Below are positions 10,001 through 19,577 of a stretch of DNA of 51,949 nucleotides, one piece after another (positions within the stretch are counted from its first letter, which is position 1; the number at the start of each line of letters is the position of its first letter). Both the position numbers and the translations under genes were made by a program. The DNA is from Thioglobus_C sp964448305 (GTDB lineage: Bacteria > Pseudomonadota > Gammaproteobacteria > PS1 > Pseudothioglobaceae). The DNA is taken from positions 1 through 51,949 of the forward strand of contig CAYUWB010000008.1 of NCBI GenBank assembly GCA_964448305.1, given 5' to 3'. The notes under the pieces were generated by a model. It saw only the letters and a program-made list of their open reading frames with translations, did not search any database and had not been told where the DNA came from.

Positions 10001-11164
10001 TCAAAGCCCTTTGCTAATGTCATTTATCACGTCATCTACGCTTTCTAGGCCAACTGAGATTCTAATGAGGCCCTCGGTGATATTGGCTTGTTGTTTTTCA
10101 TCATCTGTTAGTCGCCCATGTGTGGTGCTTGCTGGATGAGTAATGGTAGTTTTAGTGTCACCTAAATTTGCCGTAATAGAAAGTATTTCAGTCGCATTAA
10201 TGACTTTAAATGCCGCTTCACGACCACCTTTAACTTCAAACGAGACAATACCACCAAAGCCAGATTGTTGGGTTTTGGCTAAAGCATGATCTGGGTGAGA
10301 TTCCAAACCTAAATAATGTACTTTTTCTACTTGGTCTTGGCTTTGTAACCAAGTCGCTAGTTTGAGCGCATTGTCTGAGTGGGCTTTCATTCTTAAGCTA
10401 AGTGTGTCTAAGCCTTTGAGTACAATCCAAGCGTTAAAGGCGCTCAAGCTAGGACCTGTTGCGCGAGTAAAAGCACTGACTTGTTCGATAATGGCCTCAC
10501 TGCCTAATACTGCACCTGCTAAACAGCGACCTTGACCATCTATGTATTTCGTGGCAGAGTGAATGACTATGTCGGCACCTAATTCAAGCGGCTTTTGCAA
10601 GGCAGGCGTTAAGACGCAATTATCTACAGCTAATAAAATGTTATTAGCTTTTGTTATTTTACCAAGCTCTGCAAGATCAACTACCTGTCCCAAGGGGTTA
10701 GATGGAGTTTCCAGTAAGAAAAGCTTGGTATCGTTATTAATGGCAGCTTCCCAAGCGCTAATATCTGACAAGTCAACAAAACTCACAGAAATATCAAATT
10801 TTGAGATAATGGTATTAAGCAATACAATTGAAGTGCCAAACATATTACGCGATGCAACAATATGATCGCCTGATTTTAATAAGGCCATTAATGTGGCAAA
10901 GATTGCAGCCATCCCTGAAGATGTAGCTACGCATGCTTCTGCCCCCTCTAAGGCCGCTAGTTTTTTCTCAAAGGCGTCTACCGTTGGATTGGTAAAGCGC
11001 GCATAGATATTACCCGGCTCTTCTTTAGAAAACCGTTTGGCCGCTTGTTCTGCAGAATCATAAACAAAACTTGAGGTAAGAAAAATAGCCTCTGAATGTT
11101 CTTGCTCTTGTGTGGTTCGATAACCTTCACGTATGGCTTTAGTATCGAATTGTAAGTCTTTCAT
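10001..11164 (-). CDS. metZ: O-succinylhomoserine sulfhydrylase (MetZ type)
   Basis: PLP enzyme of the Cys/Met metabolism family, 387 aa. It would make homocysteine directly from O-succinylhomoserine and sulfide. The PLP lysine sits in SATKYIDGQGR (about residue 204), with the binding motifs ATSSGMAAIFA (about 80-90) and DNCVLTPALQKPLELGADIV. It lies 27 bases after purF, the same order as in Pseudomonas (cvpA-purF-metZ), which favours MetZ over MetB or MetC; sequence alone would not separate these firmly. Confidence 0.88.
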   Translation of the reverse strand: MKDLQFDTKAIREGYRTTQEQEHSEAIFLTSSFVYDSAEQAAKRFSKEEPGNIYARFTNPTVDAFEKKLAALEGAEACVATSSGMAAIFATLMALLKSGDHIVASRNMFGTSIVLLNTIISKFDISVSFVDLSDISAWEAAINNDTKLFLLETPSNPLGQVVDLAELGKITKANNILLAVDNCVLTPALQKPLELGADIVIHSATKYIDGQGRCLAGAVLGSEAIIEQVSAFTRATGPSLSAFNAWIVLKGLDTLSLRMKAHSDNALKLATWLQSQDQVEKVHYLGLESHPDHALAKTQQSGFGGIVSFEVKGGREAAFKVINATEILSITANLGDTKTTITHPASTTHGRLTDDEKQQANITEGLIRISVGLESVDDVINDISKGL

Positions 11165-11191
11165 GTTTGGGTAATAATCGTCAAATAACGC

Positions 11192-12709
11192 TTATTCTAC
11201 ATCATTACAAATCAATTCAGAAGTATCAAGGGTGTTATTTTTTTGCTTGGCAGAATCAGAGCGTAGAGATTCGATTTGATCAAGGTAGTTTTTATCAATA
11301 TCTTGAGTGACGTATTCACCGTTAAAACAAGAGCAATCAAACTCAGTAATATCTGGGTTGCCTTGTTGTACACACCAGATCAGGTCGTCTAAATCTTGGT
11401 ATATTAATTTGTCAGCACCAATGGATTGGCAAATTTGATCAACGTTTTTATCATGCGCAATAAACTCTTTTTCACTAGCCATGTCAATGCCATACACATT
11501 TGGATGGCGTACCGGCGGTGCGGCTGAGGCGAAAAATACTTTGTTAGCGCCAGCATCACGTGCCATTTGTACAATCTGTTCGCTCGTAGTGCCACGTACA
11601 ATGGAGTCATCGACTAATAAAACATTTTTTCCTTTAAATTCTAATTCAATCGCACTGAGTTTTTGACGTACTGATTTTTTGCGCTGTTTTTGCCCAGGCA
11701 TAATGAAAGTGCGTGCAATATAGCGGTTTTTAATTAAGCCTTCTGAATATCTAACCTCTAGCTCGTGTGCCAATTGCAAAGCTGAGACGCGTGATGTGTC
11801 AGGAATTGGGATAACAACATCAATTTTTTCATCATCCCATTCCTTGTGAATTTTAGCTGCTAGGCGTTCACCCATTCTAAGGCGTGATTTGTAAACTGAA
11901 ATATTATCAATCACTGAATCTGGTCGAGCAAAATAAACAAATTCAAAGATACAAGGAGAATATTTGGCGTTATCTGCGCATTGTTGAGTAAAGACATTGC
12001 CTTCTCGGTCAATTACCACGCCTTCTCCAGGCTTGATGTCGCGCGTAATTTCATAACCCAGCGCAGTCAATGCAACACTTTCAGAAGCCAGCATATATTT
12101 AGTACCACCTTTAGTAGTGCGCTTACCTAAAATCAGTGGACGAATGCCATTTGGATCACGAAAGCCAAAAATACCATAACCTGGAATCATACCAATAGCA
12201 GCATAAGCGCCACGGACACGCTTGTGTACTTGGGCCACTGAATCAAAAATATCTTTTTCGTTAATACGATGTTTTTGCAATCTGGCTAATTCACTGGCAA
12301 ACACATTGAGTAGAATTTCAGAATCTGAATTGGTATTAATATGACGAAGATCTTGCTCGAACAGTTCTTTTTCAAGTTGTTTGGTGTTGGTTAAGTTGCC
12401 ATTGTGAGCAAACGCAATACCATAAGGTGAATTCACATAAAAAGGCTGTGCTTCTGCACCACTTGAGCTGCCAGCTGTTGGGTAACGCACATGACCAATA
12501 CCCATATCTCCTAAAAGTTTAGCCATATGTTTGGTTCTAAATGAGTTTCTAACTAGGCCATTTGACTTGCGCATATAAAAACGACCTTTATGCGAAGTAA
12601 CAATACCTGCGGCATCTTGTCCGCGGTGTTGTAGAATGGTCAAGGCGTCGTAAATATAAAGCGCCGTATCTTTTTTAGTAGTGGATAAAATGCCGACAAT
12701 ACCGCACAT
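11192..12709 (-). CDS. purF: Amidophosphoribosyltransferase (PurF)
   Basis: First committed step of purine synthesis: PRPP plus glutamine gives phosphoribosylamine; 505 aa. The protein begins MCGIVGI, so Cys2 is the N-terminal nucleophile after Met removal and there is no propeptide. The glutaminase half is followed by the phosphoribosyltransferase domain, with the PRPP loop VLLVDDSIVRGTTSEQIV (about 360-377). It follows cvpA with an 11-base gap, the usual pairing. Confidence 0.97.
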   Translation of the reverse strand: MCGIVGILSTTKKDTALYIYDALTILQHRGQDAAGIVTSHKGRFYMRKSNGLVRNSFRTKHMAKLLGDMGIGHVRYPTAGSSSGAEAQPFYVNSPYGIAFAHNGNLTNTKQLEKELFEQDLRHINTNSDSEILLNVFASELARLQKHRINEKDIFDSVAQVHKRVRGAYAAIGMIPGYGIFGFRDPNGIRPLILGKRTTKGGTKYMLASESVALTALGYEITRDIKPGEGVVIDREGNVFTQQCADNAKYSPCIFEFVYFARPDSVIDNISVYKSRLRMGERLAAKIHKEWDDEKIDVVIPIPDTSRVSALQLAHELEVRYSEGLIKNRYIARTFIMPGQKQRKKSVRQKLSAIELEFKGKNVLLVDDSIVRGTTSEQIVQMARDAGANKVFFASAAPPVRHPNVYGIDMASEKEFIAHDKNVDQICQSIGADKLIYQDLDDLIWCVQQGNPDITEFDCSCFNGEYVTQDIDKNYLDQIESLRSDSAKQKNNTLDTSELICNDVE

Positions 12710-12720
12710 AGATTATTTCC

Positions 12721-13569
12721 TTATTCGTTTTCGATAAACAATAAATATTGTGACAACTCAGGTTTAATATCTGAGGCTACATCTTGGAAGGTTCTAAGTG
12801 CACCTTTGGTCTCAACCCAGTAATATTGTTGAGAAATCCACTCGATACTTTGTAGAACTAATACCATAATGAGAATTGCTAAAGAGCCTTTGATTAGACC
12901 AATCAGACCACCCAGTAGTTTATTTTTAGTGCTGTCGATATTACGAGCATTTAATGTTGCATCTGTATTCTGAAGGCCATTTAAAATCTTTTGAAAAAAT
13001 GGCGCTAACAGGCAAGGTTTGTTAGCATCGATTGAAATATTTAATACACTTGAAATAGAAGAGCACACGCCAACAATAATGGCAAAGACAATAGCAAATG
13101 ATAATCCAATTCGAAGTGATTCATTGGTCACTACAATCTCCATAATGCCCAATCCAGCGACACCGTCTAAATAGTACCAACTTGCAACTGCCGTGGCTAT
13201 AAAAAATATAAGTAAGGCAAAGATTCGGTTGAGTGCACAAGGGTTGCTAATACTTGATGATACTTCTGTTAGCTTGTATAAAGCTTTTTTTACGATTAAA
13301 ACACCAATAAAGATAGCACCAAAAGCAATGGCCAAGTGTGACTGGTGAGAGAGCGTTAGCCAGGTAATTATTACTGTGCCAGCAAGCCATTGATAAAATA
13401 GCCAAGCAACAATAATAGCCAGTATTAAAAAAGCTAGGTTGATTAACTCTTTAGCAAATCCACGCTTAATACCAAGCACAAGAAAACCAATTAAGATGGC
13501 GATGGTTAGCCAATCAGACCAAACCAGTAGGCCAATCGTTTCCCAAATATTTGCAAAAAAATCACTCAT
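12721..13569 (-). CDS. cvpA: CvpA family membrane protein, long form
   Basis: Inner-membrane protein of 282 aa with about five or six hydrophobic segments. The N-terminal part (WLTIAILIGFLVLGIKRGFAKE) matches CvpA proteins, and LLGGLIGLIKGSLAILIMVLV near residue 215-240 matches the conserved C-terminal helix. E. coli CvpA is about 160 aa, so this copy has roughly 100 extra residues in its centre, mostly further membrane helices. Its place between folC and purF supports the call. The biochemical role of CvpA is not settled (purine-linked colicin V production). Confidence 0.85.
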   Translation of the reverse strand: MSDFFANIWETIGLLVWSDWLTIAILIGFLVLGIKRGFAKELINLAFLILAIIVAWLFYQWLAGTVIITWLTLSHQSHLAIAFGAIFIGVLIVKKALYKLTEVSSSISNPCALNRIFALLIFFIATAVASWYYLDGVAGLGIMEIVVTNESLRIGLSFAIVFAIIVGVCSSISSVLNISIDANKPCLLAPFFQKILNGLQNTDATLNARNIDSTKNKLLGGLIGLIKGSLAILIMVLVLQSIEWISQQYYWVETKGALRTFQDVASDIKPELSQYLLFIENE

Positions 13570-13632
13570 TCGTGCTCCTTAGTTAATCGCTAATTTTACA
13601 AGATTATATCGCTGTGCGTAGACCATGAAGGT

Positions 13633-14829
13633 TTAATATTTATCAAGGATTTTTATTGCATCAGACACAGTATGAAACGAGCCAAAAATCACAACACGTT
13701 GGTGTTGTTGCGTATTGAGTGCTTGATGGATAGCGGATGCCATATCCTCACAAGCAGTAATTTTGCTTGATAGGCTGAATTTTTCAACCAGATCTTGAGT
13801 GCCAATTGCCCGATTAACCGACAGCGGCACAATTAACCATTCATCAATACAAGGCTCAATCGCATGAATCATAAGCTCAATATTTTTGTCTTTAAGTGCT
13901 GAAAAAATTGCCAATGTCGGTGTTTTCTTTGTCTTTAAAGTGCTGGCTAAAACTTTAATTGCCGCCTCATTATGTGCAACGTCTAAAACGATGGTTTTAT
14001 TGTTAATGGTTTTGGTTTGAAAACGCCCAGAGATATTCGCTTTTTTAAGACCTTGTGACAACTGATCTTCATTGACGGGGAGCACTGATTGCAGTTGATT
14101 AACTGCTGCGACTGCAACTGCTGCGTTATATTGCTGGTGTTTGCCTTTAAGTCTGATGGTGCCTTGATAAGGCTTATTAACAAAAGTAAGCAAGGCATTG
14201 ATATTATCAGCTTGTTTTTGAATGGAAGCGGGCGGATTTTGATCACCACAAATACAAGGCGTGTTTTCTCTCATAATGCCGGCTTTTTCAAGGCCGATAG
14301 CTTCACGTGTATCGCCTAAATAGTCGGTATGGTCAATGGCAATATTAGTGATGACACTCACATTAGGATTAACCACATTGACTGAATCAAGTCGACCACC
14401 AAGGCCAATTTCTAGAACCGCAATATCGACTTTTTCATTGGCAAAAATGACCAGTGCAGCCAAGGTAGAAAATTCAAAATAGGTGAGTGAAGTGTCAGAT
14501 CGATAAGCCTCAATTCTCTCAAATGCACGGCATATATTTTCGTCGTTTGCCATCTTGCCATTGATGGTGAATCGTTCATTGTATTTAACAAGGTGTGGCG
14601 AAGTGAAAGCACCTACTTTAAAGTTTGATTGTTGATAAATACTATCAATAAAGGCAATGGTGGAGCCTTTTCCATTCGTGCCTGCAACGGTGATGACTTG
14701 AAAAGGAACGCCATCGGGGAACAGCTTTTTATAAACGCGCTGTATGCGCTCTAGCCCAAGATCAATCTCTTGGGTGTGCAAATTCTCTTGCCAGTTAAGC
14801 CATTCGTTTAAGGTTTTTAATCTTCCCAA
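13633..14829 (-). CDS. folC: Folylpolyglutamate/dihydrofolate synthase (FolC)
   Basis: Adds glutamate to dihydropteroate and folates, ATP-dependent and cytoplasmic; 398 aa, slightly short of E. coli (422). The P-loop GTNGKGST is at about residues 50-57. The family block SPHLVKYNERF (about 79-89) and the Mur-ligase motif LEIGLGGRLDSVNVV (about 140-154) follow; the C-terminal domain carries DVAHNEAA. The start overlaps the end of fxsA by 13 bases. Part of the minus-strand run to purF. Confidence 0.96.
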   Translation of the reverse strand: MGRLKTLNEWLNWQENLHTQEIDLGLERIQRVYKKLFPDGVPFQVITVAGTNGKGSTIAFIDSIYQQSNFKVGAFTSPHLVKYNERFTINGKMANDENICRAFERIEAYRSDTSLTYFEFSTLAALVIFANEKVDIAVLEIGLGGRLDSVNVVNPNVSVITNIAIDHTDYLGDTREAIGLEKAGIMRENTPCICGDQNPPASIQKQADNINALLTFVNKPYQGTIRLKGKHQQYNAAVAVAAVNQLQSVLPVNEDQLSQGLKKANISGRFQTKTINNKTIVLDVAHNEAAIKVLASTLKTKKTPTLAIFSALKDKNIELMIHAIEPCIDEWLIVPLSVNRAIGTQDLVEKFSLSSKITACEDMASAIHQALNTQQHQRVVIFGSFHTVSDAIKILDKY

Positions 14830-15272
14830 AATTCACCTTCAATGGTGTCATTTTTTTTAGGTTTTTTGTCTTCGGTAGGGCGAGACTTGTGGATAAAAAC
14901 CGTATTGTTTTGAGAGAATACTTTTTCGGCATTCTTGCTTAAAATCTGATCAATAAAATAAGTTCTTGACCAAGGCATAAGGCCTAATAGACCAAGAATG
15001 TCAGTCAGAAATCCAGGGGTTAGCAGCAACACACCTGAGATTAAAATCACCACACCCTCCATCATCTCAAAGGCTGGCGTTTGTCCGTTGGCCATAGCAT
15101 TTTGTGCTTTGGCCATGGTTGACCAGCCTTGTTGCTTGAGCAAGGTAGAGCCAATCAGTGCAGTAATGACAACCAATAAAACAGTTGAAAAACCACCAAT
15201 TGATTCGCCCACGGATACCAATACGTAGATTTCAAGTAGTGTGACAATTACAAATAAAGGAAAAATCATCAT
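14817..15272 (-). CDS. fxsA: FxsA family membrane protein
   Basis: Small inner-membrane protein of 151 aa with about three helices in the first 90 residues (MMIFPLFVIVTLLEIYVLV; FSTVLLVVITALIGSTLL; MMEGVVILISGVLLLTPGF) and the family motif LTPGFLTDILGLLGL. The charged C-terminal tail is cytoplasmic. In E. coli FxsA suppresses F-plasmid exclusion of phage T7; its normal job is not known. Its start overlaps the trmB stop by one base. Confidence 0.92.
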   Translation of the reverse strand: MMIFPLFVIVTLLEIYVLVSVGESIGGFSTVLLVVITALIGSTLLKQQGWSTMAKAQNAMANGQTPAFEMMEGVVILISGVLLLTPGFLTDILGLLGLMPWSRTYFIDQILSKNAEKVFSQNNTVFIHKSRPTEDKKPKKNDTIEGEFWED

Positions 15273-15955
15273 TATTTCTCGTTAGTAAAAATTAAGTCCC
15301 AAATGCCGTGTCCTAATCGCTCGCCTCGGCGCTCGAATTTAGTAATCGGTCTGTGCTTAGGTCTTAATGAGTATTTATGGGCGCCCATGGTATTTTTAAA
15401 GTGCGGGTGCTTTTCTAGTGTTTCCATCATATGTTCTGCATAGTTTTCCCAGTCTGTTGCCATGTGTATTGTGCCACCGTTTTGTAGCTTGTTAGAAATC
15501 AAATTTAAAAAATCTGTCTGTACAATTCGGCGTTTATGGTGTTTTTTCTTATGCCAAGGGTCAGGAAAAAATAGCTGAAAAGTCTCAAAACTATTATCTT
15601 TAATATGATATTTCAGCACTTCAACTGCATCGGCTTTGATAATTTTTAGGTTGGTAAGCTGGTGTTTATTGGCTTCATTAATGAGCCTGCCTACACCTGC
15701 TTCGTAGACTTCAATGCCAAGAAAGTTTTGATTAGGTGTGTTGATTGCCATCTCTAATAGGCTGTCACCATTGCCAAAGCCGATCTCTAAAACAGTTGGC
15801 TGTTGTTTGGCGAATAACAAAGTTAAATCAATTTTCCCTTCGGGTAAATCAATACCAAAATCTGACCATAATTCATTTAACCCAGACTTTTGCCCTTCAG
15901 TTAATCGACCTGAACGCCTAACAAAACTTTGGATTTTTCGTATGGTTTTTTCCAT
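15272..15955 (-). CDS. trmB: tRNA (guanine-N7)-methyltransferase (TrmB)
   Basis: SAM-dependent methylase for m7G46 in tRNA; 227 aa. The SAM motif PTVLEIGFGNGDSLLEMA (about 52-69) and the active-site region FFPDPWHKKKHHKRR (about 128-142) are both clear, and the C-terminal TKFERRGERLGHG is typical. It overlaps xthA upstream and fxsA downstream by one base each, which indicates a coupled operon. Confidence 0.96.
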   Translation of the reverse strand: MEKTIRKIQSFVRRSGRLTEGQKSGLNELWSDFGIDLPEGKIDLTLLFAKQQPTVLEIGFGNGDSLLEMAINTPNQNFLGIEVYEAGVGRLINEANKHQLTNLKIIKADAVEVLKYHIKDNSFETFQLFFPDPWHKKKHHKRRIVQTDFLNLISNKLQNGGTIHMATDWENYAEHMMETLEKHPHFKNTMGAHKYSLRPKHRPITKFERRGERLGHGIWDLIFTNEK

Positions 15956-16722
15956 TAGAAATCGTAATCAATAATCAAAGGCGAGTGGTCAGAGAATCGT
16001 TTGTCTTTATAAATTTCAACACGTTGTGGCGTGCCTTTTAGGTTGGCGCTAAGAATATGGTAATCAATACGCCATCCAGTATTATTAGCCCAAGCTTGCC
16101 CTCGATTAGACCACCAAGTGTATTGGTCGGATTCTTGGTTGATTTCACGAAAGGCGTCAATAAATCTGGCTTCGCCAAAGAGCCGGTCTAGCCAGGCACG
16201 TTCTTCTGGCAAACAGCCCGAACGATTTTTATTGCCATTGAAATTTTTGATATCAATTTTTTTATGCACAATATTAATATCGCCACAAATAATATATTCA
16301 CGTCCATCTTTTTGTAATTCGTTAAGGTAAGGCATAAAACGTTTAACCATAAAATCCATTTTGTATTTCTGTCGCTCTTCTTTAGCTGAGCCAGAAGGGA
16401 TATAAATGGAAATAACGCTCAAATTGCCAAAATCAGCCTGAATAAAGCGTCCTTCGAAATCAAAGTCTTCCCAAGGGCTGAAAATGACTTGATCGGGTTT
16501 TTGTTTGCAGTAGATGCCAGTGCCACTATAGCCTTTACGTTCAGCAGGTTTGTAATAGGTGTAAATGCCTGAAGGATAAAATTTTTCATCCAGTTGATCC
16601 TCTTGTGCCTTGATTTCTTGCACGCAAACCACATCGGCATTTTGGTTTTTCATCCAAGCGAAAAAACCTTTTCGCTCAGCTGCTCGAATTCCGTTGACGT
16701 TAGCCGTTATAATTCTCTTCAT
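15955..16722 (-). CDS. xthA: Exonuclease III / AP endonuclease
   Basis: Repairs abasic sites in DNA; Mg-dependent EEP-family nuclease of 255 aa. Conserved blocks are ANVNGIRAA at the start, VCVQEIKAQ (catalytic Glu about residue 36), GDINIVHKKID, the WRIDYH segment near 219 and the terminal SDHSPLIIDYDF with the catalytic His. It is the first gene of the long minus-strand run. Its start lies only 22 bases from the divergent pyrE start, so both promoters must overlap coding sequence. Confidence 0.95.
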   Translation of the reverse strand: MKRIITANVNGIRAAERKGFFAWMKNQNADVVCVQEIKAQEDQLDEKFYPSGIYTYYKPAERKGYSGTGIYCKQKPDQVIFSPWEDFDFEGRFIQADFGNLSVISIYIPSGSAKEERQKYKMDFMVKRFMPYLNELQKDGREYIICGDINIVHKKIDIKNFNGNKNRSGCLPEERAWLDRLFGEARFIDAFREINQESDQYTWWSNRGQAWANNTGWRIDYHILSANLKGTPQRVEIYKDKRFSDHSPLIIDYDF

Positions 16723-16744
16723 TGGAAATATTTTAGAGGAATGT

Positions 16745-17383
16745 ATGCAACAGTATCAAAAAGAATTTGTGGATTTTATGTTGGAAATTGGCGCGCTAAA
16801 ATTTGGCGAATTTACGCTTAAATCTGGCCGTATTAGCCCTTATTTCTTTAACGCCGGGTCGTTTAATACTGGTGAACACTTATCCAAATTGGGTAAATTC
16901 TACGCACAAGCCATCACTGAGAGCGGACTAGGATTTGATGTATTGTTTGGCCCGGCATACAAAGGCATTCCGCTAGCAACTGCCTGTGCCATGGCGCTGA
17001 ATGACTCATTTGGCAAGAACGTGCCTTATAGTTTTAACCGTAAAGAAGCAAAAACACATGGCGAAGGTGGCGATATTGTTGGTCATGTTTTAGAGGGCGA
17101 CATTTTGATTATTGATGATGTGATTACCGCAGGCACAGCCATTCGCGAGGCAATGGATATTATTGATGCGAATGGTGCTAAAGCCAAAGGTGTGATTGTT
17201 GCGGTTGATCGTCAAGAAAAAGGCAAGGGTGATAAATCCGCCATTCAAGAAGTGGAAGAAAATTTTGGTATTACGGTGCTGAGTATTATTAACCTAGGTC
17301 ATTTGATTGATTACTTAAAGCAAGGCGATGACCAAGTATTAATCGAGCGAATTGAGGCTTATCGAGATCAATATGGCGTTTAG
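16745..17383 (+). CDS. pyrE: Orotate phosphoribosyltransferase
   Basis: Joins orotate to PRPP to give OMP in pyrimidine synthesis; 212 aa, matching E. coli (213). The start is the ATG at MQQYQKEF, with AGAGGA seven bases upstream; a longer frame would extend into xthA. Motifs: FTLKSGRISPYFFNAG (about 19-34) and the PRPP loop ILIIDDVITAGTAIREA (about 120-136). The last four bases overlap the convergent ald gene. Confidence 0.96.
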   Translation: MQQYQKEFVDFMLEIGALKFGEFTLKSGRISPYFFNAGSFNTGEHLSKLGKFYAQAITESGLGFDVLFGPAYKGIPLATACAMALNDSFGKNVPYSFNRKEAKTHGEGGDIVGHVLEGDILIIDDVITAGTAIREAMDIIDANGAKAKGVIVAVDRQEKGKGDKSAIQEVEENFGITVLSIINLGHLIDYLKQGDDQVLIERIEAYRDQYGV

Positions 17384-18489
17384 AAGTTAACTGGATTATA
17401 GGGGTAGTTTAAGCTTTCAGCTACTGCTTGGTGTGTGACTTTTCCTTGGTAAATATTCAATCCGTTTTTTAAGTTTGAATTATCAAGCATGGCTTGTTGA
17501 GCGCCTTTATTAGCCAATTCAATAACATAAGGCAATGTCGTATTCGTTAAAGCTAGAGTTGCCGTTTGTGCAACTGCTCCTGGCATATTGCCCACACAAT
17601 AATGAATAATCCCATCGACCACATAAGTGGGTTGGTCATGCGTAGTGACCTTTGAAGTTTCAAAGCAACCACCTTGATCAATTGATACATCCACTAGCAC
17701 AGAGCCTTTTTTCATAAGTTTGAGCATGTCTCGGGTAATCAACTTTGGTGCTGATGCGCCAGCAACCAATGCTGCACCAACGACTAGATCGGCTGTTTTA
17801 AGTTGTTGCTCAATATTGTCTTGATTAGACAAATCAACAGACAGTTGTGCGCTGTATTTTTGCTGAAAATTAGTGAGCCGTTTGGACAATGATCGATTAA
17901 GAATCGTGACTTGTGCCCCCATGCCGAGCGCCACTTTAGCAGCATTCATACCCACAACGCCGCCACCAAGCACCAATACTTGTGCAGCCTCTACCCCGGT
18001 AGCCCCACTGAGTAACACGCCAGATCCACCTTGAGTTTTTTCTAGGTGGTGGGCGCCAGATTGGATAGACATACGTCCTGCAATTTCACTCATGGGCTGG
18101 AGTAGCGGTAAACGCCCATTATCATCAGTAATGGTTTCGTAAGCGATACAAGTCGCCCCTGATGCCAGCAATAGTTCTGCTTGTTTTGGATCGGCCGCTA
18201 AATGCAAGTAGGTAAAAAGTACCTGGTTTTTATTGAGTAGCTTGCATTCATTTGACTGAGGTTCTTTGACTTTAATAATCATTTCAGCCTGATCAAAAAC
18301 AGCTTTAGCTGAATTTACAATAGTTGCCCCTGCTGTCTGATAAGTCTGATCATTAAAGCCAATGACATCACCCGCTTTCGATTGAACAATCACTTTATGG
18401 CCAAAGTTAGCCAATGTTTTTACACCTGTTGGGGTTAGTGAAACGCGATATTCATGGGTTTTGATTTCTTGTGGGATGCCAATAATCAT
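17380..18489 (-). CDS. ald: Alanine dehydrogenase
   Basis: NAD-dependent interconversion of L-alanine and pyruvate plus ammonia; 369 aa, family length about 370. It starts MIIGIPQEIKTHEYRVSLTP, the standard N-terminus; an in-frame extension of 22 residues upstream is probably not translated. The catalytic region HLAADPKQAELLL (about 94-106) and Rossmann motif VLVLGGGVVGMNAAKVALGMG (about 169-189, here read in part as GGGVVG) are present. Convergent with pyrE and divergent from the pirin gene. Confidence 0.94.
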   Translation of the reverse strand: MIIGIPQEIKTHEYRVSLTPTGVKTLANFGHKVIVQSKAGDVIGFNDQTYQTAGATIVNSAKAVFDQAEMIIKVKEPQSNECKLLNKNQVLFTYLHLAADPKQAELLLASGATCIAYETITDDNGRLPLLQPMSEIAGRMSIQSGAHHLEKTQGGSGVLLSGATGVEAAQVLVLGGGVVGMNAAKVALGMGAQVTILNRSLSKRLTNFQQKYSAQLSVDLSNQDNIEQQLKTADLVVGAALVAGASAPKLITRDMLKLMKKGSVLVDVSIDQGGCFETSKVTTHDQPTYVVDGIIHYCVGNMPGAVAQTATLALTNTTLPYVIELANKGAQQAMLDNSNLKNGLNIYQGKVTHQAVAESLNYPYNPVNF

Positions 18490-18544
18490 GTTAGTATTGT
18501 AGTGTGAATATTGTTTATAAAATACCATATTATAGGAATTTAAA

Positions 18545-19276
18545 ATGATAATCAAAATTAGTGCAAAAGAAACGTTAGAAGGCGACAGTGTTATTGTGAA
18601 TCGTTTATTTCCAATCGCTGGTCGAATGAACTTTGATCCATTTGTTTTATGGGATCATTTCAATATTGCTCCTGGACATGGATTTCCTGATCATCCTCAT
18701 CGTGGTTTTGAGGCAATCACTTATATGTTGTCGGGAGGAATGCATCATAGGGATAATTTAGGTAATGATGCTTTTGTAAGCCTAGGCGGTGCACAGGTGT
18801 TTTGTGCGGGCAAAGGCATTGTACATTCAGAAATGCCAGCAGATAAACTTCAGAGTTCTGGCGTTCAATTATGGATAAATTTGCCAAAACGTCTCAAAAC
18901 AATTGATCCAAATTACCAGCAGGTTTTAAGCAAAGATTTGCCTCTAGTAGATTTTGAAGGCGGGAGTTGCCGAACTATTGTGGGCGAAGACTCTCCTGTT
19001 AGACTGCACACAGATGTTACTTATCAGCATGTTAGTCTTGCAAAAGATAGCCATTACCAAATCTATATTAGTGAAGGATTAAATGCGGTTATTTATGTTT
19101 TATTAGGCAGTATAACCTTGGGTGATGAGACAATAAATGCCACTGAAGCTTTGCTAATGGAGTGCAAACAAGAGCAAAATTTATCGATTAAGGCTAATGA
19201 GCAGAGTGAATTTATGTTTTGTTGTGGTGCGCCACAGCACCAGACCATTAATCAACACGGTCCGTATGTTGACTAA
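18545..19276 (+). CDS. Pirin family protein
   Basis: A bicupin protein of 243 aa. The N-terminal pirin cupin holds the metal-binding block FPDHPHRGFEAITYMLSG (His residues about 56-60) with the later HSEMP motif (about 97-101). Pirins bind iron, and some act as quercetinases or as regulators; which applies here cannot be told. It stands alone, between divergent ald and convergent DUF3579. Confidence 0.9.
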   Translation: MIIKISAKETLEGDSVIVNRLFPIAGRMNFDPFVLWDHFNIAPGHGFPDHPHRGFEAITYMLSGGMHHRDNLGNDAFVSLGGAQVFCAGKGIVHSEMPADKLQSSGVQLWINLPKRLKTIDPNYQQVLSKDLPLVDFEGGSCRTIVGEDSPVRLHTDVTYQHVSLAKDSHYQIYISEGLNAVIYVLLGSITLGDETINATEALLMECKQEQNLSIKANEQSEFMFCCGAPQHQTINQHGPYVD

Positions 19277-19557
19277 TGTTTACTGTCTTCTCCGTTTTCG
19301 ATTTCTTCTGTAGTGATTGTTAAATGGTTGGTTTTAGCAAATGATAAGATGCGCTCATAAGTAAACTCACAAGCATATTTGAGATCATCGTCAAACACAA
19401 TAGATTTAATGCCATCAATTTTTCTAATTTTCAGGTGGCCATTGTAACGTTCTAACTGTTCTGGCTGGAGACAAACCAATCTTTCAGTCCAGTCACTGGG
19501 CCTGAATTTTTGTCCGTCTTTGGTGGTGCCTGAAATGGTGTAGCGCGTTGTTGGCAT
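19273..19557 (-). CDS. DUF3579 family protein
   Basis: A small soluble protein of 94 aa. The segment GQKFRPSDWTERLV near residues 15-28 resembles the DUF3579 signature found in beta- and gammaproteobacteria; no function is known for that family. AAGGAAA precedes the ATG. Its 3' end overlaps the pirin gene by four bases, and a tRNA-Ser gene lies 20 bases upstream on the same strand. Confidence 0.75.
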   Translation of the reverse strand: MPTTRYTISGTTKDGQKFRPSDWTERLVCLQPEQLERYNGHLKIRKIDGIKSIVFDDDLKYACEFTYERILSFAKTNHLTITTEEIENGEDSKH

Positions 19558-19577
19558 TATTTTCCTTAATAAAATAA

